Assembly (NCBI GenBank): GCA_016718135.1
Contig: JADKEF010000001.1
Location: 617,001 to 681,000, forward strand
From: Acidobacteriota bacterium
GTDB taxonomy: Bacteria; Acidobacteriota; Blastocatellia; Pyrinomonadales; Pyrinomonadaceae
DNA: 64,000 nucleotides
Reading direction: 5' to 3'
Shown here: positions 9,398 to 18,886 of the stretch, in pieces
How the letters are laid out: each line of letters starts with the position of its first letter
How positions within the stretch are numbered: position 1 is the first letter of the stretch
Made by a program: the position numbers and the translations under genes
Notes under the pieces: generated by a model
Database searches by the model: none
What the model was told of the DNA's origin: nothing
What the model saw: only the letters and a program-made list of their open reading frames with translations

Positions 9398-12286
9398 ATG
9401 TTTAATCGTATCTTGGTCGTGGCCGCACTTTGCCTGCTCGTTTCCATCACTGGTTTGGCGCAGACCAAGCTCCTTCGATTCCCCGATGTATATGGTGACA
9501 GAGTTGTATTTACGTACGGCGGTGATCTATGGACATCGACAATGAGCGGCGGAACTGCGACACGACTTACTGCCCATCCCGGCGTGGAAACGTACGCGAA
9601 GTTCTCGGCCGACGGCAAGTGGATCGCCTTTACGGGACAATATGATGGTGACGAACAGGTGTACATTGTCCCTTCAGGCGGCGGCGAGCCGAAGCAATTG
9701 ACGTATTATCCGTCACGCGGGCCGCTCGCTCCACGTTGGGGCTATGACAATCAGGTGATGGGCTGGACGAAGGACGGTAAGGTCTTTTTCCGCAGCCAGC
9801 GGGATTCGTGGTCGCTGCCGATCGCACGGCTCTATACGGTGGCACCAACCGGTGGGCTGGCCGAACCATTGCCGATGCCCGAGGCAGGCTCCGGTTCGTT
9901 CTCCGGAGACGGCACAAAGATCGCATATAGCCCTCGCTTTCGTGACTTCCGTCCGGAGAAGCGTTACAGCGGCGGACAGGCTAACACGCTATATATTTAC
10001 GATCTCGCGACGGCTGACGTAAAGCTGATCTCTGACAGCCCACGTTCGTGCCGGGACGCGATGTGGATCGGCAGCACGGTTTATTACAATTCTGACAAAG
10101 ACGGCAAATTTAACCTCTGGGCATACGACACGACGAGCGGCAAGACCACACAGGTAACCAAGAACCGCGACTGGGACATTCGCTGGCCAAGCAGCGATGA
10201 CAAGGATCGCATCATCTATGAGCGAGATGGCGAGCTTGAGATCATGGATATCGGGTCTAAGCGGACGACCAAATTGTCCATCACGGTCCCCGACGATGGC
10301 CTCAACAGACGCCCAAGGCAGGTGTCCTCGGCAGGTCGAATTGCATCGGGTTCGCTTAGTCCGAAAGCCGAACGTGCGGTCTTTGCGGCCCGCGGCGATA
10401 TCTATACTGTTCCGATCGAAAAGGGCGGAACTCGCAATTTGACGCGATCATCGGACGCAAATGACCGTTTCCCGGCATGGTCGACTGACGGTAAGAATAT
10501 CGCCTATATCTCTGACAAAAGTGGCGAAGACGAGGTGTGGATCGCCGCTCAGGATGGTTCAACCCCACCGGAACGCTTGTCAACAACCTCGCCGGGACAA
10601 AAAACTGGCCCGTCATGGTCGGGCGACAGCAAGAAGATCGCATTTGGTGACAAAGACGGTAAGGTCTATGTGCTGACGGTCGCGACAAAACAAGTTCAGC
10701 AGATCGCCGACGCGCCGAACGGCGGCATTCAGGATTACGACTGGTCACCAAAAGGGAACTACATTGCTTATTCAATGCAGAGCCGGAACGGGCTTTCCGC
10801 GATTTATATTTGGAGTGCGGAGGAAAATAGGAATTATCGCGTAACTCCCTTGATGTTTGATTCAAACACGCCGACTTGGGATCCGTCAGGCGGATATTTG
10901 TATTTCCAAAGCTCGCGCGAGTTCGCACCGCAGATCTCGAATTCCGAGTTCAACTATGCGACCAACCGCATGACGCAGATCTACGCACTTGCGTTAAAGA
11001 AGGACACTAAAAATCCCTTTCCTCCGGAAAGCGATGAGGTTGCGGTAGCCGAAGAGAAAAAGGAAGGTTCTGCATCTCCTACACCAACTCCGCTTGTCGT
11101 CGAAAAGATCGATTTCGACGGCATCGAACGCCGTGCATCAAAGGCTCCCATTGGTGCGGATAATTACGGCGGTATGGCGGCGAACAAGGGCCATTTGATC
11201 TATACCGTGCAGACACCGTTCTATTACGGACGTTCGGCTGAATCACAGCCGTCGTTACGTATCTTTTCACTGAAAGATCGAAGGGAAACGACGCTCGTAT
11301 CTGGAGTTGGAGGTTTTGTAATTTCGGCCGACGGCACAAAGGTGATGACCTCGCCTCAGGGAGCATTTGCGGTCTTTGACGCGAATCCTGCGGGGGAGCG
11401 TTCTAGAAAGAACATTTCGACCGCGGGCATGGTCACCGAGATCGATCCGGTGCAGGAGTGGAATCAGATATTTAACGAGGTTTGGCGGCAGTACCGCGAT
11501 TTCTTCTATGCCGCGAACATGCACGGCTATGATTGGGCGAAGATCCGAGAGGATTATAGGAAATGGCTACCGTACGTTGCCCACCGCTCGGATCTCAATT
11601 ACGTGATCTCGGAGATGTGTTCCGAGTTGGCGGTGCAACATGCGTATATTGATGGTGGTGATTTTAACCTTCCGCCACGTGTTCGTGTGGCGTTGCCGGG
11701 GGCTAGGTTTGAGGTTGATAAAGCCGCGAATCGCTATAAGATCTCAAAGATCTACGGGGGACAGAATGAAGAGGACATCTATCGTTCGCCGTTTACTGAG
11801 GTAGGCAATGACGCTCGTGTTGGTGATTATATTCTCGCCATTAACGGAGAGAACGTAACTTCCGATCGCGATATATATTCCTATCTCCGGGGCAAAGCCG
11901 ACAGCACGGTTACTTTTACCGTCAATACTACGAATTCACTGCAAGGTGCTCGTACCGTAACGATCAGGCCGGTAACAAGTGAATCGGATCTGATCTACCT
12001 GGATTGGGTCGAGGGTAACCGCCGGCGTGTTGATCTGATGTCGAACGGCCGTCTTGGTTATCTGCATATTCCCGATATGGGTGCTCCCGGGATCCGAGAG
12101 TTCATAAAATGGTACTATCCACAGCTCGACAAAGAGGGACTGGTTGTTGATGTTCGTGCCAATGGCGGAGGCAATGTCTCGCGGATGCTGATCGAGCGTT
12201 TGAGAAGAAAGGTGCTGGGCGTCAATTTCAGAAGGCGAATGAGGACGGCCAAACGTATCCGGATGGGGTGTTCATTGGACCGATGA
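9398..12286 (+). CDS. Tricorn-like protease, main fragment (frameshifted near 12217)
   Basis: Signal peptide (MFNRILVVAALCLLVSITG...), two sets of TolB/PD40 propeller blades (about residues 25-640), then a helical region with the likely catalytic His in QHAYIDGGD, a PDZ domain (~810-880) and the start of an S41 core (VVDVRANGGGN). The ATG at 9398 has GGAGG nine bases upstream; the frame extends back to 9293 but without support. After 'RRKVLG' the frame is lost and ends in about 20 non-homologous residues. Tricorn-type enzymes degrade peptides produced by other proteases. The Ser-bearing end lies in the next frame (12220-12657), so this fragment alone should be inactive. Confidence 0.88.
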   Translation: MFNRILVVAALCLLVSITGLAQTKLLRFPDVYGDRVVFTYGGDLWTSTMSGGTATRLTAHPGVETYAKFSADGKWIAFTGQYDGDEQVYIVPSGGGEPKQLTYYPSRGPLAPRWGYDNQVMGWTKDGKVFFRSQRDSWSLPIARLYTVAPTGGLAEPLPMPEAGSGSFSGDGTKIAYSPRFRDFRPEKRYSGGQANTLYIYDLATADVKLISDSPRSCRDAMWIGSTVYYNSDKDGKFNLWAYDTTSGKTTQVTKNRDWDIRWPSSDDKDRIIYERDGELEIMDIGSKRTTKLSITVPDDGLNRRPRQVSSAGRIASGSLSPKAERAVFAARGDIYTVPIEKGGTRNLTRSSDANDRFPAWSTDGKNIAYISDKSGEDEVWIAAQDGSTPPERLSTTSPGQKTGPSWSGDSKKIAFGDKDGKVYVLTVATKQVQQIADAPNGGIQDYDWSPKGNYIAYSMQSRNGLSAIYIWSAEENRNYRVTPLMFDSNTPTWDPSGGYLYFQSSREFAPQISNSEFNYATNRMTQIYALALKKDTKNPFPPESDEVAVAEEKKEGSASPTPTPLVVEKIDFDGIERRASKAPIGADNYGGMAANKGHLIYTVQTPFYYGRSAESQPSLRIFSLKDRRETTLVSGVGGFVISADGTKVMTSPQGAFAVFDANPAGERSRKNISTAGMVTEIDPVQEWNQIFNEVWRQYRDFFYAANMHGYDWAKIREDYRKWLPYVAHRSDLNYVISEMCSELAVQHAYIDGGDFNLPPRVRVALPGARFEVDKAANRYKISKIYGGQNEEDIYRSPFTEVGNDARVGDYILAINGENVTSDRDIYSYLRGKADSTVTFTVNTTNSLQGARTVTIRPVTSESDLIYLDWVEGNRRRVDLMSNGRLGYLHIPDMGAPGIREFIKWYYPQLDKEGLVVDVRANGGGNVSRMLIERLRRKVLGVNFRRRMRTAKRIRMGCSLDR

Positions 12287-12657
12287 TCGCGATATTGAAT
12301 GAGAATTCAGCGTCGGACGGTGATATCTTCCCGTACATGTTCCGCGAAGCAGGGCTCGGCCAATTGGTTGGCAAACGTAGCTGGGGCGGCGTTGTTGGTA
12401 TCAGTAATCGCGGTACGCTTATCGACGGCGGCGTCACAAACGTTCCCCAATCGGCTCTTGCTAACGCAAGAGGCGAGTACATAATTGAAGGCTACGGGGT
12501 CGATCCCGACATCGAGGTCGAGAACGATCCGAAATCGATCATCGCCGGTCGCGATCCACAGCTTGAGCGAGCCATCGCGGAAGTGTTGAAGAAGATCGTA
12601 ACGCCGGTGAGGTTGCCGAAAAAGCCGGCAGATCCGGTAAAGGTTCCGAAAAACTAA
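12268..12657 (+). CDS. Tricorn-like protease, C-terminal fragment with catalytic serine
   Basis: Continues the preceding gene in another frame. Similarity starts at 12220 (RQFQKANEDGQ) and runs through NENSASDGD, which holds the expected nucleophile Ser, and KRSWGGVVG, typical of tricorn C-termini. The in-frame GTG at 12268 has no ribosome site, so this is not an independent gene. Restoring one G in the GGG run at 12217-12219 joins both parts into an uninterrupted protein of about 1,086 residues. The stop lies three bases before the first Opp/Dpp ATPase gene. Confidence 0.8.
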   Translation: MFIGPMIAILNENSASDGDIFPYMFREAGLGQLVGKRSWGGVVGISNRGTLIDGGVTNVPQSALANARGEYIIEGYGVDPDIEVENDPKSIIAGRDPQLERAIAEVLKKIVTPVRLPKKPADPVKVPKN

Positions 12658-12660
12658 CAA

Positions 12661-13686
12661 ATGTCCCAGTTGCTCGAAGTAACCGATCTTAAGACCCAGT
12701 TCCCAACACGCGCCGGATTGGTGCGTGCGGTAGATGGCGTGAGTTTCACGATCGGCGAGGGCGAGTTGCTGGGCCTTGTAGGTGAATCGGGTTGCGGCAA
12801 GTCGATCACAGCATTGTCGATCATGCGGCTGATCTATCCGCCTGGTAAGATCGTCGAGGGCTCGATTCGGTTCAAGGGTGAAGACCTCACTAAAGCGAGC
12901 GATGAACGCCTGCGGGAGATTCGCGGTAACGATGTAGCGATGATCTTTCAGGACCCGATGACATCGCTGAATCCGGTCTATCGAGTCGGCGAACAGATCG
13001 CCGAGGCCCTGCGTTTGCACCGCAAACTCGACAAGAAAGCCGCGTGGAACGCGGCGATCGAAGCGATGCATGAGGTTGCGATACCTTCACCTGAGCGCCG
13101 TGTCAATGACTATCCGCATCAACTCTCCGGCGGAATGCGACAACGCGTGATGATCGCAATGGCGTTGGCGTGTAACCCGGAACTATTGATCGCCGACGAA
13201 CCAACGACAGCCCTCGATGTGACGATCCAGGCGCAGATATTGGAACTGCTTGATGAGTTACGCCGTTCGCGAAAGCTGGCTGTTTTGCTCATCACCCACG
13301 ATCTAGGTGTGGTAGCCGAGGTCGCGGACCGCGTTTGTGTGATGTACACCGGCAAAGTGGTCGAGGAGTCCGGTGTCGATGAGTTGTTTGCCGATCCGAA
13401 ACATCCGTACACACGGGGATTGCTTCGGTCAGTTCCAAAATTAACCGAGATCGGTATCGCAAAGGCAGAACGGCTGCAGACGATCGAAGGCACCGTTCCG
13501 AGCCCCACAAATTTGCCATTCGGCTGCCATTTCGCACCGCGATGTGAGCATCGGATGGAGGTTTGTGTCTCGGGTTACATTCCGTTGACCGAGTTGGCGA
13601 ATGGTGTAAAAGTCCGTTGTGTTTTGCACGATCCAGCCCAAAAATTTGATATTGGGCGAGAAAGGACAATGTCGGCCGATGCCTAG
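12661..13686 (+). CDS. Oligopeptide/dipeptide ABC transporter ATPase, OppD/DppD type
   Basis: 341 residues. Walker A GESGCGKS (about 40-47), signature LSGGMRQRV, Walker B LLIADEPTTALD, switch His in THD. The C-terminal extension carries the cysteine-rich oligopeptide-transporter motif (CHFAPRCEHRMEVC) that binds an iron-sulphur cluster in some family members. It would power uptake of di- or oligopeptides with its OppF/DppF partner 11 bases downstream. No permease or binding-protein gene is adjacent. It follows the tricorn-like gene by three bases and may share its transcript. Confidence 0.93.
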   Translation: MSQLLEVTDLKTQFPTRAGLVRAVDGVSFTIGEGELLGLVGESGCGKSITALSIMRLIYPPGKIVEGSIRFKGEDLTKASDERLREIRGNDVAMIFQDPMTSLNPVYRVGEQIAEALRLHRKLDKKAAWNAAIEAMHEVAIPSPERRVNDYPHQLSGGMRQRVMIAMALACNPELLIADEPTTALDVTIQAQILELLDELRRSRKLAVLLITHDLGVVAEVADRVCVMYTGKVVEESGVDELFADPKHPYTRGLLRSVPKLTEIGIAKAERLQTIEGTVPSPTNLPFGCHFAPRCEHRMEVCVSGYIPLTELANGVKVRCVLHDPAQKFDIGRERTMSADA

Positions 13687-13697
13687 GCTTCTATTTA

Positions 13698-14681
13698 ATG
13701 GAAAACGCTGCAGCCAAAACGAAGACGAGTAACTTGCTCGAGGTCCGGAATCTCGTCAAGCATTTCCCGGTCGACAATAGCGACGACGTTGTCCAGGCCG
13801 TCGATGATGTGTCGTTCAACATTATCGCGGGCGAGACACTTGGACTGGTCGGCGAATCGGGCTGTGGGAAATCGACGGTCGGGAAGTGTTTGCTGCGGCT
13901 GCACGAGCCGACGAGTGGCGAAGTCTTGTTCGAGGGCAAGGACATTGTCGGTTTGCCCAACAGTGAAATGCAGCCACTGCGGCGGGAGATGCAGATAATT
14001 TTTCAGGATCCGTATGCGAGCCTGAATCCGCGTCTGAGCGTTCGGTCGATCATTGCCGAGCCGCTCAAGATCCACAAGATCGGCGACAAGGCTTCGCAAA
14101 ATGCGAAGGTCGAGGATCTGCTTTCAAAGGTTGGGCTCGATCCAAAATACGCCGACCGCTATCCCCACGAGTTCTCCGGCGGTCAGCGTCAACGGATTGG
14201 TATCGCTCGAGCTCTCGCATTAAATCCGAAACTTATCATCTGCGATGAACCTGTCTCGGCACTCGATGTTTCCGTTCAGGCTCAGGTCGTTAATCTTTTG
14301 CAGGAATTACAAGATGAGTTTGGCCTCACTTATCTCTTTATTTCCCACGGTCTAGCGGTTGTCGAGCATATCTCAGATCGGGTCGCGGTGATGTACCTCG
14401 GCAAGATCGTTGAGATCTGCGACGCTGACGAATTATACGAAAATCCGCTCCACCCCTACTCTCAGGCACTACTTTCGGCAATTCCGATCCCTGATCCTAA
14501 GCATAAGCGCGATCGTATTGTACTAAAAGGTGACGTCCCCACGCCGATCAACCCGCCGTCAGGCTGTCGATTCCGGACTCGCTGTCCTATTGCGATCGAA
14601 GAATGCAGTCGCGTCCAACCGGAGCTTAGAGAATTGGCACCAGGACATTTCGCTGCATGTATTCGGGCTAGCGGTTACTAG
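13698..14681 (+). CDS. Oligopeptide/dipeptide ABC transporter ATPase, OppF/DppF type
   Basis: 327 residues. Walker A GESGCGKST, signature FSGGQRQRIGIARAL, Walker B LIICDEPVSALD, and a C-terminal Cys motif (CRFRTRCPIAIEEC). It pairs with the preceding OppD-like subunit to form the ATPase heterodimer. The cognate membrane subunits must lie elsewhere or have been lost. Confidence 0.93.
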   Translation: MENAAAKTKTSNLLEVRNLVKHFPVDNSDDVVQAVDDVSFNIIAGETLGLVGESGCGKSTVGKCLLRLHEPTSGEVLFEGKDIVGLPNSEMQPLRREMQIIFQDPYASLNPRLSVRSIIAEPLKIHKIGDKASQNAKVEDLLSKVGLDPKYADRYPHEFSGGQRQRIGIARALALNPKLIICDEPVSALDVSVQAQVVNLLQELQDEFGLTYLFISHGLAVVEHISDRVAVMYLGKIVEICDADELYENPLHPYSQALLSAIPIPDPKHKRDRIVLKGDVPTPINPPSGCRFRTRCPIAIEECSRVQPELRELAPGHFAACIRASGY

Positions 14682-14770
14682 TAAGGTCAACAAATATTTG
14701 AAACTATTTGGTCCCAATTTTGGTACGTTATGGTGTAGGTTTTATCTAAATCCAATTTCGGAGAACAAAA

Positions 14771-15568
14771 ATGGACGAAAATATGAATTCGGAAAGCAGT
14801 GATGCGCCAAAGACGGCATCTCCAATTGTAGAATCTCCACAGATGAGTGAGATTGGAACGCTGGTGAATGTCTTCATCGAGCCCGAGAACACATTCAAGG
14901 ACATAGTTCGAAAGCCCAGATGGATCATCGCCGGTATAATAATTTCGCTACTGGTTGGCGTTTATGCGCTCGGGCTCCAAATGAAGGTCGGCGAGGCTGG
15001 GATGCGGAGTTTTATCGCGGAGCAGGTCAATAAGGGTTTCGGTGCGGATAGTATGTCTGCCGAGCAGAAAGCTGCCACCGTTGACATGCAGGTGAACATC
15101 AATAGATACACTCAGTATGCAGTCCCCATCTTTGTATTTATTTCGTTCTTTGTCGGCGGCTTTCTTTACTGGATCGGCTCAAAGGCATTTGGTGGAACCG
15201 GAGGTTTCTTCCAAAATATATCCGTTTGGATCTATTCGAGCCTGCCACCGACCGTTGTCGCAATGATCGCCAATTTCATCGTCCTCGCCCTAAAATCGGC
15301 TGACGAGATCGATCTCGCCACTAGCCAACGCGGACTACTCCAAGCGAGCCCTGCATTCTTCATTGATGGCAAAGCCCACCCGGTCATCTCAACCTTCTTG
15401 TCTACATTTGACCTCTTTGCGATCTGGGGATGGATACTGGCGGCGATCGGCCTAAGTGTTGTTAATAAGATGTCAAAAGGCGCGTCGTGGGGGCTTATCC
15501 TTGTTATCGTTTTGATCGGTCTTGGCTTTAGATTGTTATCTGCCGTTTTTTCAGGAAATCCTGCGTAA
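14771..15568 (+). CDS. YIP1 family membrane protein
   Basis: 265 residues. A short soluble N-terminus is followed by the Yip1-type opening (LVNVFIEPENTFKDIVRKPRW) and about five hydrophobic segments (roughly 56-75, 115-140, 150-180, 215-235, 240-258). GGAG seven bases upstream supports the ATG at 14771. Bacterial Yip1 proteins are inner-membrane proteins without an agreed function. A bidirectional terminator follows. Confidence 0.8.
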   Translation: MDENMNSESSDAPKTASPIVESPQMSEIGTLVNVFIEPENTFKDIVRKPRWIIAGIIISLLVGVYALGLQMKVGEAGMRSFIAEQVNKGFGADSMSAEQKAATVDMQVNINRYTQYAVPIFVFISFFVGGFLYWIGSKAFGGTGGFFQNISVWIYSSLPPTVVAMIANFIVLALKSADEIDLATSQRGLLQASPAFFIDGKAHPVISTFLSTFDLFAIWGWILAAIGLSVVNKMSKGASWGLILVIVLIGLGFRLLSAVFSGNPA

Positions 15569-15588
15569 CCGCTGGACGAAGCCAATTC

Positions 15589-15618
15589 AAAGGCCGGTCG
15601 AGATGACCGGCCTTTTTT
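15589..15618 (+). terminator. Bidirectional rho-independent terminator
   Basis: Perfect 11-base stem AAAGGCCGGTC (15589-15599) / GACCGGCCTTT (15605-15615), loop GAGAT, T-run to 15618. It separates the convergent yip1-like gene and the efflux operon; the last permease ends inside the T-run. Confidence 0.9.
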
Positions 15619-16876
15619 ATTCGTATCGAAGCGATTCGATCGGATCGAGCCTCGCCGCTTTCCACGCAGGCCATATCCCGAAAATCACACCAATACCGAC
15701 ACTGGCGAAAAACCCAGCAACGGGTGCCCACCAAGGAACATAGGAGGGAAAGACAAGGCTGACCAATAACGTGAGGGCCCACCCGATGGCAAGGCCGACC
15801 AGTCCGCCAAATCCGGTAAGCGTGGCAGCCTCGATCAAGAATTGCACCAAAATATCGCTTTTCTTTGCTCCAACGGCTTTTCTAATGCCTATTTCCCGGG
15901 TACGTTCGGTGACCGAAACCAGCATAATGTTCATCACACCGATTCCCCCGATCATCAATCCGATAGACGAGATGACGATCATCGCGAGAGCGACGCCTGC
16001 GGTGATCGATTGAAATTGATCGATAATGCTGTCAGCCGTGGCGGTTGAAAAATTGTTTGGCTTACCAAACGCTACCTGTCGTCTAACGCGAAGTAGATCT
16101 TCGATCTGATCTCGGGCCTGTCTAAGTCGTCCCTCTTTGGCGACCGCTAGCATAAATAGATCGTCGGCATTCGGTTTGATCCGCTGGGCCGACGGGTATG
16201 GGATGAAGATCGAATTGCTCTCATCGTTATTACCACCGCCGCCGCCAAAAAGCTGTTCTTTCTTCTGAAGATGCCCGATGATCAGAAACTCTCTGCCATT
16301 TATTTCCAGCGATTCGCCTACCGGAGACTTGTACGGAAAAAAAGTATCTTTAACAGTGTCGCCTATCAGGCAAACATCTCGTTTTGCATCACTTTCGGCC
16401 TGGGTGAACCACCGTCCCTCGATCAGGATCTCGGTTCCGGCCTTTTCTATCTCTGGCAAAGTTCCGGTCAAACGTACGCTCGTTGTTTGCTTGCCATTGG
16501 CCGAAACGACAGTTGGGGTGCCAAAGAAACCGCTTGAGGCATTAAGAAAGGGAACCGATGTTTCCACTTCCGAAAGTTCACGAAGGGCTAACGCATCTTC
16601 TAGCGTAAGATTGGGACGCATGCGGATCTCACGCGATGGCCGACCAAAACTGATCCCAATATCTCGCTTATATATGAAGATAGAACGAGTTCCGAAGGAC
16701 TTTACCTGCTTCTCGACTGCGAGTCCGATGCCGCTGATGATCGACGAGATCAACATTACGGTGATGACGCCAACAACAACTCCGATGATGGTCAAAAACG
16801 AGCGCAGCTTATTGCCCCGCAGCGTATCGATCGCCATCTTAAAGTTTTCATAAAATGGACCAGTGGCCAATCTCAT
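15617..16876 (-). CDS. MacB-like ABC transporter permease (FtsX type), second copy
   Basis: 419 residues. N-terminal transmembrane helix (about 20-45), a large periplasmic MacB-PCD-type domain (~50-290) and a C-terminal FtsX domain with three helices (about 290-410). The closing motif FGIWPAWKAARLDPIESLRYE is typical. It starts one base after the upstream permease stop (TTAATATG). It probably forms a heteromeric permease with that protein, driven by the ATPase at 18887-19642. No ATPase domain is fused, unlike E. coli MacB. Confidence 0.9.
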   Translation of the reverse strand: MRLATGPFYENFKMAIDTLRGNKLRSFLTIIGVVVGVITVMLISSIISGIGLAVEKQVKSFGTRSIFIYKRDIGISFGRPSREIRMRPNLTLEDALALRELSEVETSVPFLNASSGFFGTPTVVSANGKQTTSVRLTGTLPEIEKAGTEILIEGRWFTQAESDAKRDVCLIGDTVKDTFFPYKSPVGESLEINGREFLIIGHLQKKEQLFGGGGGNNDESNSIFIPYPSAQRIKPNADDLFMLAVAKEGRLRQARDQIEDLLRVRRQVAFGKPNNFSTATADSIIDQFQSITAGVALAMIVISSIGLMIGGIGVMNIMLVSVTERTREIGIRKAVGAKKSDILVQFLIEAATLTGFGGLVGLAIGWALTLLVSLVFPSYVPWWAPVAGFFASVGIGVIFGIWPAWKAARLDPIESLRYE

Positions 16877-16877
16877 A

Positions 16878-18113
16878 TTAATCTGCCCGCAAAGCTTCTA
16901 TCGGATCTAACTTTGCCGCTTTCCAGGCTGGAAATAGTCCAGCAAGAATACCGACAATGGCCGAAATACCGATAGCAATCACTGCCGACCACCAAGGAAT
17001 ACGGGTTGGGAAGGCAACAGCCGAAATAATATAGCCGATAATTATCGCTAAGCCGAGTCCGATAAGACCACCGATCGCCGACAGCAAGCCTGACTCGAGT
17101 AAAAACTGTCGAAGTATGTCCGACTGCCTAGCTCCGAGGGATTTTCGAATGCCGATCTCTTTGGTTCGTTCCGTAACCGCGACCAGCATTATATTCATAA
17201 TAACGATCGCCCCAACCATAAGAGCAATCGCGGGTACGACGAGTATTACGATCGAGATGGTCCCAAACAAACTATCCCTAAGACCGCTGATGGCGTCTGG
17301 AGTAACGATTCCGAAATTGTCTTTCTCGCCCGCCGGCACCTTTCGCTTAATACGCATCAATGTGCGTGCTTCATCGACCGCCGCAGACATGTTGACACCT
17401 TCTTTGGGCATCGCAATAAAGAACGGGGCCCGTTGTCGGCGAAGGCCGCCAAAATTGGAGCTAAATGTCTGTATGGGAATTTGAATAAAATTGTCCTGAG
17501 GAAATCCAAAAACAGTTCCCTTCGCCGTTTGAATTCCGACTATGCGGTACGGAATACCGCGGATCGTTATCTCGCTGCCGATGGCTCCTCCTTGAGGAAA
17601 CAAATTCTTGACAATATCTGCACCGACGTAGGCGATCCGCATCGAGTTATCGTTTTCGGCATCGGTGAAATATCGTCCCTCGGCAATATCGAGATTTTCG
17701 ATATCCTTTATTGCCGGTTCCGCTCCAGTAATGGATACATCCGACAATGTCTGGGTTCCGCGGCGAACCTCGGCCGTTGTGTTGCCTGCTTTGGCGGCAA
17801 TTCGCTCGATCAACTGGGACCGCTCACGAACAAATTCAAGTTCACTAAAGCTCAACTCAATATTACGCCTCTGGGCAGCCGCGATCGTATCGGAATTTTT
17901 GAAATCCTCAAAATTGAATCGTTGGATGGTAAACGTATTTGAACCAATACCTGCGATCTTTTCATCGACGTACCCATTAAATCCCTGCAGGAGCGAGAGC
18001 ACCACCATGAAGGCCGTCATTCCGATGATCATTCCCAAAAGCGTCAGGAACGAACGTAGTTTGTGGCCTAAGATCGCAGCGATCGCAAGTCTTAAAGTTT
18101 CCGCTAGGTTCAT
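16878..18113 (-). CDS. MacB-like ABC transporter permease (FtsX type), first copy
   Basis: 411 residues with the same architecture as the following permease: N-terminal helix (GHKLRSFLTLLGMIIGM), periplasmic domain, C-terminal FtsX helices and the terminal motif AGLFPAWKAAKLDPIEALRAD. The two are clearly paralogues. They probably act with the MacA-like adaptor and an outer-membrane TolC-type channel to export peptides, antibiotics or lipids. Confidence 0.9.
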   Translation of the reverse strand: MNLAETLRLAIAAILGHKLRSFLTLLGMIIGMTAFMVVLSLLQGFNGYVDEKIAGIGSNTFTIQRFNFEDFKNSDTIAAAQRRNIELSFSELEFVRERSQLIERIAAKAGNTTAEVRRGTQTLSDVSITGAEPAIKDIENLDIAEGRYFTDAENDNSMRIAYVGADIVKNLFPQGGAIGSEITIRGIPYRIVGIQTAKGTVFGFPQDNFIQIPIQTFSSNFGGLRRQRAPFFIAMPKEGVNMSAAVDEARTLMRIKRKVPAGEKDNFGIVTPDAISGLRDSLFGTISIVILVVPAIALMVGAIVIMNIMLVAVTERTKEIGIRKSLGARQSDILRQFLLESGLLSAIGGLIGLGLAIIIGYIISAVAFPTRIPWWSAVIAIGISAIVGILAGLFPAWKAAKLDPIEALRAD

Positions 18114-18170
18114 TTATTACAACGTTAACACTGAAAAAGTCGTTGTTGACAGTTTATCAGAAGTTTGGCA

Positions 18171-18878
18171 TTACTCAGAGGTTTCTGTTACGAGAACTTT
18201 CCAAAGCACGACCAAATGACTAAAAAAGACTATAGGTACGACGATTACCGGCAGCCAAATGTATGGAAAGAAAAGCACGGCGCGATTGGGCTGGTCAAAC
18301 GACATCGACTGCAGCGGGAAAGGTGCTGAAAGAATGGCAATGGTGATAATATTTAGCAGCAATGCAGGCCCGAAAAGATTGTAACCGATGAGAAGCCATT
18401 TGTTTGCCCGTCTGCCGCTAAACGCGAGAAACGCAACAAGTGGTGCGAGGATACCCGAAAGGATGTCAAAATTTAGTCCCTCAAAAGTCATCGCCTCGGG
18501 AACAGTTCCTGCGACGAATAGCCAATAGAGCACCATCTCAACCGGAATCCGCACGACGTGTAGCATGGTCATCACCCTGATCGGGGCTCTCTCGATAAAG
18601 CTCTTTCGAAAGAACACGAAATAGGTAGCGATCAAGAGAATTGCCGGTAGTACTCCAAAAAGAAAGATCCGCGGTGGAAGAGTGTCTGTCGTCTGGTAGA
18701 AGCTGCCAATACCTAGAATCGCCTGAAAGATTATCCAGAGCGGAAGCACAAAAACCAGAATTCGCGAAGGGAGTGTCTGCAAACCAACATACTTGGCGGC
18801 TTGTAGCAAAAAAGCTACGCTGGCGAACGTCGTCAGAATGAAAACGATCGAAACGTAGCCTGGAACTGTCTCCACCAT
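18171..18878 (-). CDS. Polytopic membrane protein of unknown function in MacAB-like operon
   Basis: 235 residues with about six or seven hydrophobic segments and short loops (for example YVSIVFILTTFASVAFLL, ILVFVLPLWIIFQAILGIG). No recognised domain. It sits eight bases after the ATPase stop and 57 bases before the first permease, so it is cotranscribed with the exporter and may be an accessory or assembly subunit. That role is inference from position only. Confidence 0.7.
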   Translation of the reverse strand: MVETVPGYVSIVFILTTFASVAFLLQAAKYVGLQTLPSRILVFVLPLWIIFQAILGIGSFYQTTDTLPPRIFLFGVLPAILLIATYFVFFRKSFIERAPIRVMTMLHVVRIPVEMVLYWLFVAGTVPEAMTFEGLNFDILSGILAPLVAFLAFSGRRANKWLLIGYNLFGPALLLNIITIAILSAPFPLQSMSFDQPNRAVLFFPYIWLPVIVVPIVFFSHLVVLWKVLVTETSE

Positions 18879-18886
18879 CTATCTAA

